The translations under genes and the position numbers were made by a program. Below, piece after piece: positions 17,683 through 26,132 of a stretch of DNA of 32,426 bases. Origin of the DNA: Sphingomonas sp. (GTDB taxonomy: Bacteria > Pseudomonadota > Alphaproteobacteria > Sphingomonadales > Sphingomonadaceae); NCBI GenBank assembly GCA_019753375.1, contig JAIELC010000142.1:1-32426 (forward strand), written 5' to 3'. Below the pieces are notes generated by a model. That model saw only the letters and a list, made by a program, of their open reading frames with translations, searched no databases and had not been told where the DNA came from. Within the stretch, counting starts at the first letter, position 1, and each line of letters starts with the position of its first letter.

Positions 17683-19272
17683 ATGCAGACTGTCGAGACG
17701 TTGAACGAGGGGCTGAAGCGCGCCTACACGCTGAAAATCACGGCCAAGGACATCGACGCGCGCGTTGACGTGGAGCTGAAGCGCGTTGCCCCTCAGATCA
17801 AGATGCCGGGGTTCCGCCCCGGCAAGGTGCCCGCCAATCTTGTGCGCAAGATGCACGGTCCTGCACTGACGCAGGATGCGCTCAACAGTTCCATTCAGGA
17901 CGGCATCCAAAAGCTGATCAGCGATCATAAGCTGCGTCCCGCCATGCAGCCATCGGTCGCGCTGGATGATGGCTATGAAATTGGCAGCGACGCCAAAGTG
18001 ACGGTTGAGCTGGAAGTTCTGCCAGACGTGCCGACCCCTGCCATCGAAAACATCACGCTCGAACGCTTGTCGGTCAAGGCTGACGATGCGGCGGTAGAAG
18101 CGCAGCTCAAGCGGTTCGCTGACCAGCAAAAGCGTTTTGACGACGCCAAGAAGGGCCACAAGGCCGCAACTGGCGATCTGGTCGTCATGGATTTCGTCGG
18201 CAAGGTCGATGGTGTCGCTTTTGATGGCGGCACCGGCGAGGATATGTCGGTTGAAATCGGCACTGGCCGCTTGATTCCAGGATTTGAAGATCAGTTGGTC
18301 GGCGTCAAGGTGGGCGACGAAACGCAGATCAATGTCACCTTCCCTGACGATTATGCCGCAGCCGAATTGAAGGGCAAAGCCGCAACCTTTGATCTGACCA
18401 TCAAGGCGGTGAAGATCGCCGGCGAGAGCAAGATTGACGATGAGCTCGCCAAGTCGCTGGGTCTCGAAAGCCTGGAACAGCTCTCTGGCCTGCTGCGCGG
18501 ACAGATCGAGCAGGAACTCAATGGCCTCACGCGCACGCACATGAAGCGCAAGCTGCTCGATCAGCTGGCTGCCGGCCATGACTTCCCGGTACCGCCATCA
18601 ATGGTTGCGGCCGAGTTTGAGCAAATCTGGGCGCAGTTGCAGCATGAAGCCACGCATGAGGAAGATCCCGAGGCCGCGCTGAAGGAAATGGAAGCCGAGC
18701 GTGATGATTATCTTGCCATTGCCGAGCGGCGCGTTCGCCTGGGCTTGCTGTTGTCGGAAATCGGCCAGGCCAACGGCGTTGAAGTAACGCAGCAGGAAAT
18801 GAACCGGCTGATTGCGCAGGCTGCCCAGCAATATGGGCCGGAAGATCGCAATCGCTTTATCGAATATGTTCGTAACGAGCCGATGGCGGCTGCACAGCTG
18901 CGCGCGCCGCTCTATGAGGACAAGGTGGTCGACTGGCTGTTTGAACGCGCAAAGATCACCGATCGCGACGTAACCCGCGAGGAACTGGAAGCCGCGATCG
19001 AGAGCGAAGACGGTTTTGCCACGGGCACGCACCATCACGATCACGACAATCATAAGCCGAAGGCGAAAAAGGCTGCTGCTCCCAAAAAGTCCAAGGCTGA
19101 GCCAAAGACGGCGGCAGAACCCGCCGCATCGGCATCCGAGGATGCCAAGCCCGCGAAAAAGACGGCAGCCAAGGCGCCAAAGGCTGAGGCAGCTCCGTCA
19201 ACCGACGAGGCCGCGAAGCCAGTCAAGAAGCCGGCCGCCAAAAAAGCGCCTGCCAAGAAGGCTGACGACTGA
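17683..19272 (+). CDS. tig: Trigger factor with long lysine/alanine tail
   Basis: Trigger factor is the ribosome-bound chaperone at the exit tunnel. The 529-residue protein has the ribosome-docking loop MPGFRPGKVP in the N-terminal domain. An FKBP-type prolyl isomerase domain follows (GDLVVMDFVGKVDGVAFDGG ... MSVEIGTGRLIPGFEDQLVG), then the helical C-terminal chaperone domain to about residue 445. A further 84 residues form a tail that begins with the histidine-rich HHHDHDNHKPK and continues with alanine, lysine, proline and glutamate repeats (KKTAAKAPKAE, KKPAAKKAPAKKADD). The family usually ends near 430-450 residues, so the tail is extra. The ATG at 17683 gives MQTVETLNEGLKR, the expected start. 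The ribosome site is weak. Confidence 0.95.
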   Translation: MQTVETLNEGLKRAYTLKITAKDIDARVDVELKRVAPQIKMPGFRPGKVPANLVRKMHGPALTQDALNSSIQDGIQKLISDHKLRPAMQPSVALDDGYEIGSDAKVTVELEVLPDVPTPAIENITLERLSVKADDAAVEAQLKRFADQQKRFDDAKKGHKAATGDLVVMDFVGKVDGVAFDGGTGEDMSVEIGTGRLIPGFEDQLVGVKVGDETQINVTFPDDYAAAELKGKAATFDLTIKAVKIAGESKIDDELAKSLGLESLEQLSGLLRGQIEQELNGLTRTHMKRKLLDQLAAGHDFPVPPSMVAAEFEQIWAQLQHEATHEEDPEAALKEMEAERDDYLAIAERRVRLGLLLSEIGQANGVEVTQQEMNRLIAQAAQQYGPEDRNRFIEYVRNEPMAAAQLRAPLYEDKVVDWLFERAKITDRDVTREELEAAIESEDGFATGTHHHDHDNHKPKAKKAAAPKKSKAEPKTAAEPAASASEDAKPAKKTAAKAPKAEAAPSTDEAAKPVKKPAAKKAPAKKADD

Positions 19273-19306
19273 TTAACCCTCTTGTGGCATCACCGTTCGG
19301 GCAGCG

Positions 19307-20317
19307 ATGACGAGGTCGGCTCCAGGGTCGGTCGGTTCGCTGCCTGAACGGGCCGATAGTGGGAATGATCGATTGACCGACGCCGACACATTGCCGCGTA
19401 TCGCGGTCTTGCTTCCCTGCTATAACGAAGAAGCTGCGATCGCGCAGACGATTGCGGGGTTTCGGGCCGTGCTTCCTGACGCCATATTGTACGTCTACGA
19501 CAATAATAGCAGCGACCGCACCGTGGAGCTCGCTCGCGCAGCGGGCGCGGTGGTGCGAAGCGAGCGTATTCAGGGCAAGGGTGCTGTCGTTCGGCGGATG
19601 TTCGCTGATGTCGATGCCGACATCTATGTTATGGCCGATGGTGATGCGACGTATGACGCCGCGTCTGTCCCCGCCATGGTTGCGCGCCTGCTCGATGATC
19701 AGCTCGACATGATCGTTGGCTCACGGATTACCCAGTCTGACGGAGCCTATCGGCGTGGCCACCAATTTGGCAACGCGCTGCTTACCGGCATGTTGGCGCG
19801 GCTATTCGGTCGCAGTTTTACCGATATTCTGTCGGGCTACCGCGTATTTTCGCGCCGCTTTGTCAAAAGTTTCCCTGTCCTGTCGGCCGGGTTCGAGATC
19901 GAGACAGAGATTAGTGTGCACGCGCTGGAACTGAAAATGCCGGTGGGGGAGGTGGAGACTCCCTATTTCGCCCGCCCCGAGGGTTCGATTTCAAAGCTCA
20001 ACACTTACGGCGATGGTTTCCGGATCTTGCGGACAATCTTTACCCTGTACCGCATTGAACGGCCTGTGCTGTTTTTTGGGGTGATTGCCGCGCTATTGGC
20101 CGCCATCGGTGGTGCATTGTCAGTACCATTGGCCATTACCTATGCGAAAACGGGTCTGGTGCCCCGGCTGCCGACCGCCGTGCTGGTAACTGGCTTGATG
20201 ATCCTCGCGGCGCTGAACCTGTTTACAGGACTGATTCTGGATACAGTAGTGCGGGGGCGGCGCGAAGTCAGGCGGCTGGCCTATCTCGCTTATCCCGCCC
20301 CCGGGGGTAGGGCCTAG
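19307..20317 (+). CDS. Family 2 glycosyltransferase, membrane-bound
   Basis: The 336-residue protein has the GT-A fold of DPM/DPG-synthase-like enzymes: IAVLLPCYNEEAAIAQTI, YVYDNNSSDRT, and the metal-binding DGDATYD at 111-117. DILSGYRVFSRRFVKSFP, with FEIETEISVHALE, forms the acceptor side. Two hydrophobic segments (about 260-283 and 293-316) anchor the C-terminus. The donor and acceptor are unknown; transfer to a polyprenyl phosphate is the usual reaction of the group. The first 28 residues are variable, so the start could lie further in. It follows tig by 34 bases. Its TAG stop shares CTAG with the stop of the convergent ClpP paralogue. Confidence 0.85.
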   Translation: MTRSAPGSVGSLPERADSGNDRLTDADTLPRIAVLLPCYNEEAAIAQTIAGFRAVLPDAILYVYDNNSSDRTVELARAAGAVVRSERIQGKGAVVRRMFADVDADIYVMADGDATYDAASVPAMVARLLDDQLDMIVGSRITQSDGAYRRGHQFGNALLTGMLARLFGRSFTDILSGYRVFSRRFVKSFPVLSAGFEIETEISVHALELKMPVGEVETPYFARPEGSISKLNTYGDGFRILRTIFTLYRIERPVLFFGVIAALLAAIGGALSVPLAITYAKTGLVPRLPTAVLVTGLMILAALNLFTGLILDTVVRGRREVRRLAYLAYPAPGGRA

Positions 20318-20934
20318 AATTTTACGTCGCTGATCCGATTGATCACGGTGCCAAGGATGCCATAATCCTTGGCCTCGTCGGTCGACATCCAGTAATCGCG
20401 CTCAATATCGTCGCGGACACGTTCGATTGGCTGCCCGGTGGTCTTGGCGATGACCTGGGCCAGGCGCTCGCGCATCCTGACGATTTCCTTGGCCTGGATG
20501 GCGATATCGCCCGCGCGGCCCATGGCACCGCCCGATGGTTGGTGGATCAGGAAGCGCGTGTTGGGCAGGCAGAACCGCCGTTCCTTGGGAGCGCCAAGGA
20601 AGATATGAGTGCCGGCGCTTGCAACCCAGCCAGTGCCGATAACGGCGACAGGCGATTCGATAAAGGTGATCAAATCATGGATTGTATCGCCTGATTCGAC
20701 GTGGCCGCCGGGCGAATTGACGAAAATTTTGATCGGTTCGTGGCTGACATGGTCGAGATACAGCAACTGAGCAGAGACGGTCTGGGCAAGCTTCTGGTCG
20801 ATGCCGCCAAAGATCAGGACGGTGCGCGCCTCGAGAAACTTGGCCATCATCGGGCCCATGGATGCTTGGCGGTCGCCGCCCTCTTCTTCATCTTCGTCGT
20901 CCAGGCGGGGAAAGCGGAAGTCGCGGTCGAGCAT
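20314..20934 (-). CDS. ClpP-like protease subunit, divergent paralogue
   Basis: The 206-residue protein is homologous to ClpP, the proteolytic barrel subunit. The triad is present: Ser106 in VASAGTH, His131 in FLIHQPSGG and Asp180 in IERDYWMSTDEAKDYG. It differs from normal ClpP in having WVASAGTHIFLGA in place of the usual QAASMG context, and an acidic N-terminus (LDDEDEEEGGD) where ClpP has its axial gate loop. The ATG at 20934, with AAGG upstream, gives MLDRDFRFPR. An in-frame extension to a TTG at 21081 cannot be excluded but would leave only 20 bases to the divergent clpP. It probably forms mixed or separate rings with ClpP; this is inferred. It faces the canonical clpP head to head. Confidence 0.87.
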   Translation of the reverse strand: MLDRDFRFPRLDDEDEEEGGDRQASMGPMMAKFLEARTVLIFGGIDQKLAQTVSAQLLYLDHVSHEPIKIFVNSPGGHVESGDTIHDLITFIESPVAVIGTGWVASAGTHIFLGAPKERRFCLPNTRFLIHQPSGGAMGRAGDIAIQAKEIVRMRERLAQVIAKTTGQPIERVRDDIERDYWMSTDEAKDYGILGTVINRISDVKF

Positions 20935-21042
20935 GGGAAAGCCTTTGTTTGGGTTGATGCGGCGGAGGTAGACATCCCGGGCTATGCGCGCAAGCCGAGC
21001 ATCGGGAGAGATCTTCTGGGCGCTCTTCAACCAAGCAGGGAC

Positions 21043-21073
21043 TTGCGCCCCGATGCCGGACACCAGATATAGA
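21043..21073 (+). promoter_or_regulatory. Possible clpP promoter
   Basis: TTGCGC at 21043-21048 and TATAGA at 21068-21073 are 19 bases apart, which is long. They lie about 30 bases before the clpP ATG, in the divergent gap with the ClpP-like gene. The ribosome site AAAAAGGA follows. Confidence 0.3.
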
Positions 21074-21101
21074 CTTTGCAACGCAAAAAGGATTTTACCG
21101 A

Positions 21102-21740
21102 ATGCATCCGGTTTACGACGCGCTGATCCCGATGGTGATCGAACAATCCAATCGTGGTGAGCGCAGCTTTGATATTTATTCGCGGTTGCTGCGCGAGCGG
21201 ATTATTTTTGTGACCGGACAGGTCGAAGACCACATGGCGTCGGTCATTACCGCGCAGCTGTTGTTCCTCGAATCGGAAAACCCGAAAAAAGACGTGTACA
21301 TGTACATTAATTCGCCCGGCGGCGTGGTGACGGCAGGCATGGCGATCCACGATACGATGCAATATATTCGTCCGCGCGTCGGCACAGTGTGCATCGGTCA
21401 GGCCGCGTCGATGGGAAGTTTCCTGCTGGCGGCCGGTGAGCCGGGGATGCGCGTGGCCCTTACCAATGCGCGCATCATGGTGCACCAGCCATCGGGCGGA
21501 GCGCAGGGCCAGGCCAGCGATATTGAAATTCAGGCACGCGAAATCCTGCGTATCCGGCACCGGATGAACGAACTGTACGCCCAATATACCGGCCAGCCGC
21601 TGGATGTGATTGAAAATGCGATGGAGCGGGACAAATTCCTGTCTTCGCATGAGGCCAAGGCGTTTGGTCTGATTGATGAGGTGTTCGACAAGCGTCCGGC
21701 AGTTGCCGACGATTCTGCGGCGGCATTGCCTGCTGCATAA
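21102..21740 (+). CDS. clpP: ATP-dependent Clp protease proteolytic subunit
   Basis: ClpP forms the 14-subunit proteolytic chamber fed by ClpX or ClpA. The 212-residue protein starts [20 protein letters not shown] with the N-terminal loop and short propeptide. The catalytic Ser103 is in [14 protein letters not shown], His128 in IMVHQPSGG and Asp177 in [28 protein letters not shown] is the oxyanion-side segment. The length is usual. AAGGA precedes the ATG. clpX follows 88 bases downstream on the same strand. The C-terminal alanine-rich tail ([10 protein letters not shown]) is short. Confidence 0.97.
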   Translation: MHPVYDALIPMVIEQSNRGERSFDIYSRLLRERIIFVTGQVEDHMASVITAQLLFLESENPKKDVYMYINSPGGVVTAGMAIHDTMQYIRPRVGTVCIGQAASMGSFLLAAGEPGMRVALTNARIMVHQPSGGAQGQASDIEIQAREILRIRHRMNELYAQYTGQPLDVIENAMERDKFLSSHEAKAFGLIDEVFDKRPAVADDSAAALPAA

Positions 21741-21756
21741 ACGCAAATTTTTGCGA

Positions 21757-21786
21757 TTGTCGGATTGAGTGAGGGCGGTCTAATAT
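21757..21786 (+). promoter_or_regulatory. Possible clpX promoter
   Basis: TTGTCG at 21757-21762 and TAATAT at 21781-21786, 18 bases apart, lie between clpP and clpX. A short palindrome CGCAAA-TT-TTTGCG at 21742-21755 directly precedes it. A distinct clpX promoter is plausible but unproven. Confidence 0.3.
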
Positions 21787-21828
21787 GATCGCTTGTAAAA
21801 GTGCGTGCGCGCGCGAAGGATGGAATGA

Positions 21829-23094
21829 ATGACCAAATTGAGCGGCGGCGATTCGAAGAGCACGCTCTATTGCTCTTTCTGCGGAAAATCGCAGCATGAG
21901 GTTCGCAAGCTGATTGCTGGCCCCACGGTGTTCATCTGTGACGAGTGCGTAGAGCTTTGCAACGACATCATCCGCGAAGAAACCAAATCAGCCCTGGTAT
22001 CCAAGAAGGATGGCGGGGTGCCGACCCCGCAGGAAATTTGCGACGTTCTCGATGATTATGTGATCGGGCAGAAGCGCGCGAAGCGGGTGCTGTCAGTTGC
22101 GGTGCATAATCACTACAAACGTCTGAACCACGGTCAAAAGGGCGCGGATGTCGAGCTCGCGAAGTCTAACATCCTGCTCGTCGGCCCCACGGGGTGCGGC
22201 AAAACACTGCTTGCGCAGACCTTGGCGCGCATCCTCGACGTTCCCTTCACGATGGCCGATGCAACCACGCTGACAGAAGCAGGATATGTCGGCGAGGACG
22301 TTGAGAATATTATTCTCAAGCTGCTGCAGGCATCGGACTATAATGTCGAACGCGCGCAGCGCGGCATCGTCTACATCGATGAGATCGACAAGATCAGCCG
22401 CAAAGCGGAAAATCCATCGATCACGCGCGACGTTTCGGGCGAGGGCGTCCAGCAGGCGTTGTTGAAGCTGATGGAAGGCACGACGGCGTCGGTGCCCCCC
22501 CAGGGTGGCCGCAAGCATCCCCAGCAGGAATTCTTGCAAGTCGACACCACCAACATCCTTTTCATCTGCGGTGGTGCGTTCAGCGGTCTGGAAAAGATCA
22601 TCGGCGATCGTCTGCAGGGCAAGTCGATCGGGTTCGGCGCCTATGTGGCGGCGCCCGAGGAACGTCGCACGGGTGAGACGCTAAAATCGGTGGAGCCCGA
22701 GGATTTGCTGAAGTTCGGGTTGATCCCGGAATTTGTCGGCCGTTTGCCCGTCATCGCGACGCTCGAGGATCTCGACGTTGACGCGCTGGTTACCATTTTG
22801 ACCGAACCCAAAAATGCGCTGGTCAAACAGTATCAAAAACTCTTCGACATGGAGAGCGTACAGCTGGATTTCACCAGTGATGCCCTTGTTACCGTTGCGA
22901 AGAAGGCGATTGATCGCAAGACCGGAGCGCGCGGCTTGAGGTCGATTCTGGAGGGTATTCTGCTCGACACGATGTTTGACCTGCCGGGCATGGACGGTGT
23001 CGATGAAGTGATGATCGACAAGGACGTGATCGAGGGTCGCAAGGAGCCGATCCGGGTCTACGCGAAAAAGGAAAAAGCCGGCGACGCTGCCTGA
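21829..23094 (+). CDS. clpX: ATP-dependent Clp protease ATP-binding subunit
   Basis: ClpX unfolds substrates and feeds them to ClpP; in alphaproteobacteria it is central to cell-cycle proteolysis. The 421-residue protein has the C4 zinc finger at Cys15, Cys18, Cys37 and Cys40. Walker A GPTGCGKT is at 119-126 and Walker B is in [10 protein letters not shown]. The pore loop is GYVGEDVE, and [11 protein letters not shown] precedes the sensor region. The C-terminal small domain includes [23 protein letters not shown]. The ribosome site AAGGATGG is good. It forms a functional pair with the upstream clpP. GNAT follows after 15 bases. Confidence 0.98.
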   Translation: MTKLSGGDSKSTLYCSFCGKSQHEVRKLIAGPTVFICDECVELCNDIIREETKSALVSKKDGGVPTPQEICDVLDDYVIGQKRAKRVLSVAVHNHYKRLNHGQKGADVELAKSNILLVGPTGCGKTLLAQTLARILDVPFTMADATTLTEAGYVGEDVENIILKLLQASDYNVERAQRGIVYIDEIDKISRKAENPSITRDVSGEGVQQALLKLMEGTTASVPPQGGRKHPQQEFLQVDTTNILFICGGAFSGLEKIIGDRLQGKSIGFGAYVAAPEERRTGETLKSVEPEDLLKFGLIPEFVGRLPVIATLEDLDVDALVTILTEPKNALVKQYQKLFDMESVQLDFTSDALVTVAKKAIDRKTGARGLRSILEGILLDTMFDLPGMDGVDEVMIDKDVIEGRKEPIRVYAKKEKAGDAA

Positions 23095-23109
23095 GCGCGT
23101 TGATCGCTG

Positions 23110-23709
23110 ATGAGCCCTGCTGCGTCGCCCTTAGTGCAGGTTGGCTCGATTGATCGCGACCGGGTCGCAAACCTTCTCGCGCATGCTTTTGTCGACGATC
23201 CGGCGATGGCATTTATTTTCCCCGATCCTGTGGTCCGCGCGCGTAAATTACCCCGGCTTTTCCGGCTGCTGTTCGATACCGATGCAGCGCATGGCGTCCG
23301 CCTGATGACGACAGGCGGCGAGGCGGCAACTTTATGGCGCGGTCCGGGCTATGCCAGTACTGGTTATGGCGAGATGGTACGTTCGGCATTGCCGATGATC
23401 GGTGCGTTCGGCACCGCGCTTGGCCGGGCGCTGGCGGTGTCGGCATCTATCAGCGCGCACTTGCCGCTCGGCAGCTATTGGTATCTCCACATTGCCGGAT
23501 GCGATCCCGCCTACCAGGGCAGGGGATTTGGTGGTGCGGCGATCAAAGGCGGGTTGGACCGGTTGGCTGCGGGACGCTTGCCCGCTTATCTGGAGACCGC
23601 AACCGAATCTAATGTCGGTCTCTACCAGCGTTATGGTTTTACCGTCACGGCAGATTGGCTGGTGTCCGGTGGCGGGCCCAGATTTTGGTCGATGTGGCGG
23701 CCAGCTTAG
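23110..23709 (+). CDS. GNAT family N-acetyltransferase
   Basis: The 199-residue protein has the acetyl-CoA binding stretch DPAYQGRGFGGAAIKGGLDRL, matching the Q/RxxGxG/A motif. The late strand-helix ESNVGLYQRYGFTVT is typical of GNAT enzymes. FVDDPAMAFIFPDP at the N-terminus is common in a GNAT subgroup of unknown substrate. It starts 15 bases after clpX, without a clear ribosome site. Its last 65 bases overlap the 3' end of the methyltransferase gene on the other strand, an unusually long convergent overlap. Confidence 0.88.
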   Translation: MSPAASPLVQVGSIDRDRVANLLAHAFVDDPAMAFIFPDPVVRARKLPRLFRLLFDTDAAHGVRLMTTGGEAATLWRGPGYASTGYGEMVRSALPMIGAFGTALGRALAVSASISAHLPLGSYWYLHIAGCDPAYQGRGFGGAAIKGGLDRLAAGRLPAYLETATESNVGLYQRYGFTVTADWLVSGGGPRFWSMWRPA

Positions 23710-24301
23710 AAAACGCCGGGACAAATCGCTTAACGCGCGCGGCATAGGCTGCATAGGCGTCTCCAAATTCCGCCGCGAGCAGGCGTTCCTCGTGTTGAAC
23801 GCGGAACCAGGTGCCCAGTGCATAGATCGGCAGTGCGACAATGAGGGTCGCAATATGGCCATAGGCTATCGCCATGGCGACCATAAATAACGCCAGCGCT
23901 ACATAGATGGGGTTGCGCACATAGGCGAAGGGGCCGTCGGTTATCAACGTCGCGTCTTCGCGGGTTCGGGCGACAAGGCTCCAGTTTTTACCCATGGTCT
24001 GCGCTGACCATCGAAAAAGCGCCGCTGCGCTCGCCATCAATGCCAACACGACGATGGCGGCGGCGATGGATTGCGGTGACAGGGGCGCCAGCCCAATGCG
24101 AATGGCCCCTAATCCAGTGGAGCCTATTCCCAGTCCCTGGACGATTATCCAGATGATCGATGCATTGGCCCGTCGCCCGCCGGCATCAGGCTTTGGACTC
24201 CGCAGCCTTGCCATCGCGAGCGCATAGCCAAACAACGCAAAGCCGATGGTGAGCGCAACGAGTCCAGGCAGACCCACGGGGTCGGAAGGCAACCAAGCCA
24301 T
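23645..24301 (-). CDS. Isoprenylcysteine-type membrane methyltransferase family protein
   Basis: The 218-residue protein has five or so hydrophobic segments and the ICMT/PEMT signature: GPFAYVRNPIYVALALFM for SAM binding, then FRVQHEERLLAAEFGDAYAAYAARVKRFVP. Bacterial members methylate lipids or small metabolites, and the substrate cannot be read from sequence. The family usually ends soon after RFVP. Here about 20 extra residues (AFSKLAATSTKIWARHRTP) lie inside the antisense of the GNAT gene. The ATG at 24301 follows a good promoter at 24330-24357. Confidence 0.87.
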   Translation of the reverse strand: MAWLPSDPVGLPGLVALTIGFALFGYALAMARLRSPKPDAGGRRANASIIWIIVQGLGIGSTGLGAIRIGLAPLSPQSIAAAIVVLALMASAAALFRWSAQTMGKNWSLVARTREDATLITDGPFAYVRNPIYVALALFMVAMAIAYGHIATLIVALPIYALGTWFRVQHEERLLAAEFGDAYAAYAARVKRFVPAFSKLAATSTKIWARHRTPANLP

Positions 24302-24329
24302 TGATCTATCCGTTCATTGATCCGATAGT

Positions 24330-24357
24330 GTTATATTAGTATAATACACAAGGTCAA
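24330..24357 (-). promoter_or_regulatory. Promoter of the ICMT-type gene
   Basis: On the minus strand, TTGACC at 24357-24352, a 16-base spacer and TATAAC at 24335-24330 match the two consensus boxes well. They end about 30 bases before the ATG. The -35 box covers the stop codon of the M1 peptidase gene. The AT-rich spacer contains GTGT/ACAC flanks that could form an operator. Confidence 0.5.
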
Positions 24358-26132
24358 TTGGTATTCGGCTTCGACTTTTGCCATGCCTGATAATTCTCAA
24401 CCGCCATTGATCGTTTCAGCACCGCTGCGTCGGGATCAAGAACAACATGAGCGCCCTCGGGGACCATAACCGTGGCGCGGCCGTCGGGCATGCCGATCAG
24501 GCGCTTCTCGCCATCGACAGCAATCGTGACCGGCATCGGAAACGGCGTTGAAAGGCTGGTTTTCCATTGGAGGTGCAGCGCTTGCGCATCGCGCATACTC
24601 AGCAGTTCGGGGAGCGCCGATTGCCGTAGGTACACATCAAAAAACCAGCGAAAATCCTTGCCCGTTTCCTGATTGACCAACGTTTCAAATTCCGTGCTCG
24701 AGCCGTAGCGGGGGGCAAAATTACCTGGAACAGGATCGGGACGTCCGTACACTTCTCGCCTGACGATATTGAAAAATGCCGTGTCGCCGATCAGCCCGCG
24801 GAGCGTATGGAGCATCCACGCGCCCTTATAATAAATGTCTGTGGCCGGTCCCCCCTTCGATTCCTCGTAGACGTCTTCTTCGCTGCGCTGTTTGCCGGAA
24901 ATCAGTGGTGCGCGATTGACGATCTTGTTCCGCTGATCGTCCAGCATCGTTGCATATCGGGCATCGCCTTCACGCCACCGCCCGTAAAGCGGCTGCATAT
25001 ATTCTCCGAATCCCTCGTGAAGCCAATAATCATCCCAGTTGGCAGCGGTCAGCTGATTGCCGAACCACTCATGCGCGAATTCGTGCTGGAACAGCCAGTC
25101 AAAGCCTTCGGGGGCTTTTTTATAGCCATTGCCATAAGCGTTGATGGTTTGATGTTCCATGCCCAGATGGGGCGTTTCAACGACCCCAACTTTTTCATCG
25201 CCAAATGGGTAGGGGCCAATGGTGCTTTCGAAAAAATCAAGCGTGGGAGCGAATTCGGCGAACAGCGCCTTCGCTTTCACCTCTTCGCCGGTCAAGTACC
25301 AGTAAAACATCGGTATAGTATTACCGAACCGGCTTTTATACTGGCCCTCGATCACTTCATAAGGCCCGATATTGAGCGCGATGGCATAAGTGTTGGGGTG
25401 TTTTATCCGCCAGTTCCAGGTGGTGCGGCCGTCGGCCAACTGGTCAACGCCGACAAGCACACCATTTGAGGGAGCTTTCAGCCCTATCGGTACGGTAATG
25501 TGAAGCGTGACTTGCCCCGGTTCGCCCGTAGGGAAGTCGAGACACGGCCACAGCAGGTCACAGCCATAGCCTTCCGACGTGCTTGCGATCCATGGGCGAC
25601 CATCGGGTGTTCTGGCCCAGACCATGCCGTCATCCCATGGCGCTCGGACAGCGACATGGGGGGTGCCTCCATAGGTTAGCCGGGCGGTCAAATGATCACC
25701 CGCGCGGGCCGGCTTGGGAAGTGTAATGGCCAAGCGTCCATCGGGATTGGACCAGCGACCGGCCGAAAGTACCGTATCGTTGATCGAAACCGCGGTGACC
25801 GGCAGATTGCGATCAAGATCGATCAGAAGGACAGTGATCGGCGCCGTTGTGGTGAAATCAAGAATCGCGGTGGCGGCGATTGCCTGCTTGTCAGGAAAGA
25901 TTTCCATCGCGAGGTCCGCACTGTCGAACCGCAGGGCGGCCTGCCTCGGATCGACTGGACCACCCGACCGCTGGGTCTGTTCCGATATCGCAGGAAGCCC
26001 CTTTTCGGGCGGGGCCGCACCGATCAGCAACAATGTTGCTACGCTAATTAGCGCAAGTCGATTGATGCGACGGTAATGGTCACCATATAAGGACGGATTG
26101 GAGTCCCGAACGGGCTCCCTTGGAGCATTCAT
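24354..26132 (-). CDS. M1 family metallopeptidase (aminopeptidase), exported
   Basis: The 592-residue protein has the gluzincin motif HEFAHEW: His350, Glu351 and His354, with the third ligand Glu373 in WLHEGFGEY. GMEHQTINAYGNGY is the M1 GxMEN-like substrate loop. VYLRQSALPELLSM and the final beta-rich part fit the short M1 type without the long ERAP-like domain. The N-terminus has a basic stretch (YRRINR) followed by a hydrophobic signal segment (LALISVATLLLIGAA), so it is probably exported to the periplasm. The only ATG that keeps this segment is at 26132, with AGGA upstream. It shares bases with the divergent lon ATG in TCATGA. The exact start is therefore uncertain. Confidence 0.9.
   Translation of the reverse strand: MNAPREPVRDSNPSLYGDHYRRINRLALISVATLLLIGAAPPEKGLPAISEQTQRSGGPVDPRQAALRFDSADLAMEIFPDKQAIAATAILDFTTTAPITVLLIDLDRNLPVTAVSINDTVLSAGRWSNPDGRLAITLPKPARAGDHLTARLTYGGTPHVAVRAPWDDGMVWARTPDGRPWIASTSEGYGCDLLWPCLDFPTGEPGQVTLHITVPIGLKAPSNGVLVGVDQLADGRTTWNWRIKHPNTYAIALNIGPYEVIEGQYKSRFGNTIPMFYWYLTGEEVKAKALFAEFAPTLDFFESTIGPYPFGDEKVGVVETPHLGMEHQTINAYGNGYKKAPEGFDWLFQHEFAHEWFGNQLTAANWDDYWLHEGFGEYMQPLYGRWREGDARYATMLDDQRNKIVNRAPLISGKQRSEEDVYEESKGGPATDIYYKGAWMLHTLRGLIGDTAFFNIVRREVYGRPDPVPGNFAPRYGSSTEFETLVNQETGKDFRWFFDVYLRQSALPELLSMRDAQALHLQWKTSLSTPFPMPVTIAVDGEKRLIGMPDGRATVMVPEGAHVVLDPDAAVLKRSMAVENYQAWQKSKPNTN
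26062..26091 (+). promoter_or_regulatory. Possible lon promoter
   Basis: TTGATG at 26062-26067 and TATAAG at 26086-26091, 18 bases apart, lie about 40 bases before the lon ATG. The promoter would sit inside the first codons of the divergent M1 peptidase gene. Confidence 0.4.

Noticed and set aside
19050..19256. Alanine-rich reading frame antisense to the tig tail
   Set aside because: It is the shadow of the Lys/Ala repeats on the other strand and has no start context or family features.
20935..21081. In-frame N-terminal extension of the ClpP-like protein from a TTG
   Set aside because: It would leave only 20 bases to the clpP start and matches no ClpP propeptide; the ATG at 20934 has a suitable ribosome site.
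21742..21755. CGCAAA-TT-TTTGCG between clpP and clpX as a terminator
   Set aside because: A two-base loop is too tight for a stable RNA hairpin; it could only be a DNA dyad.
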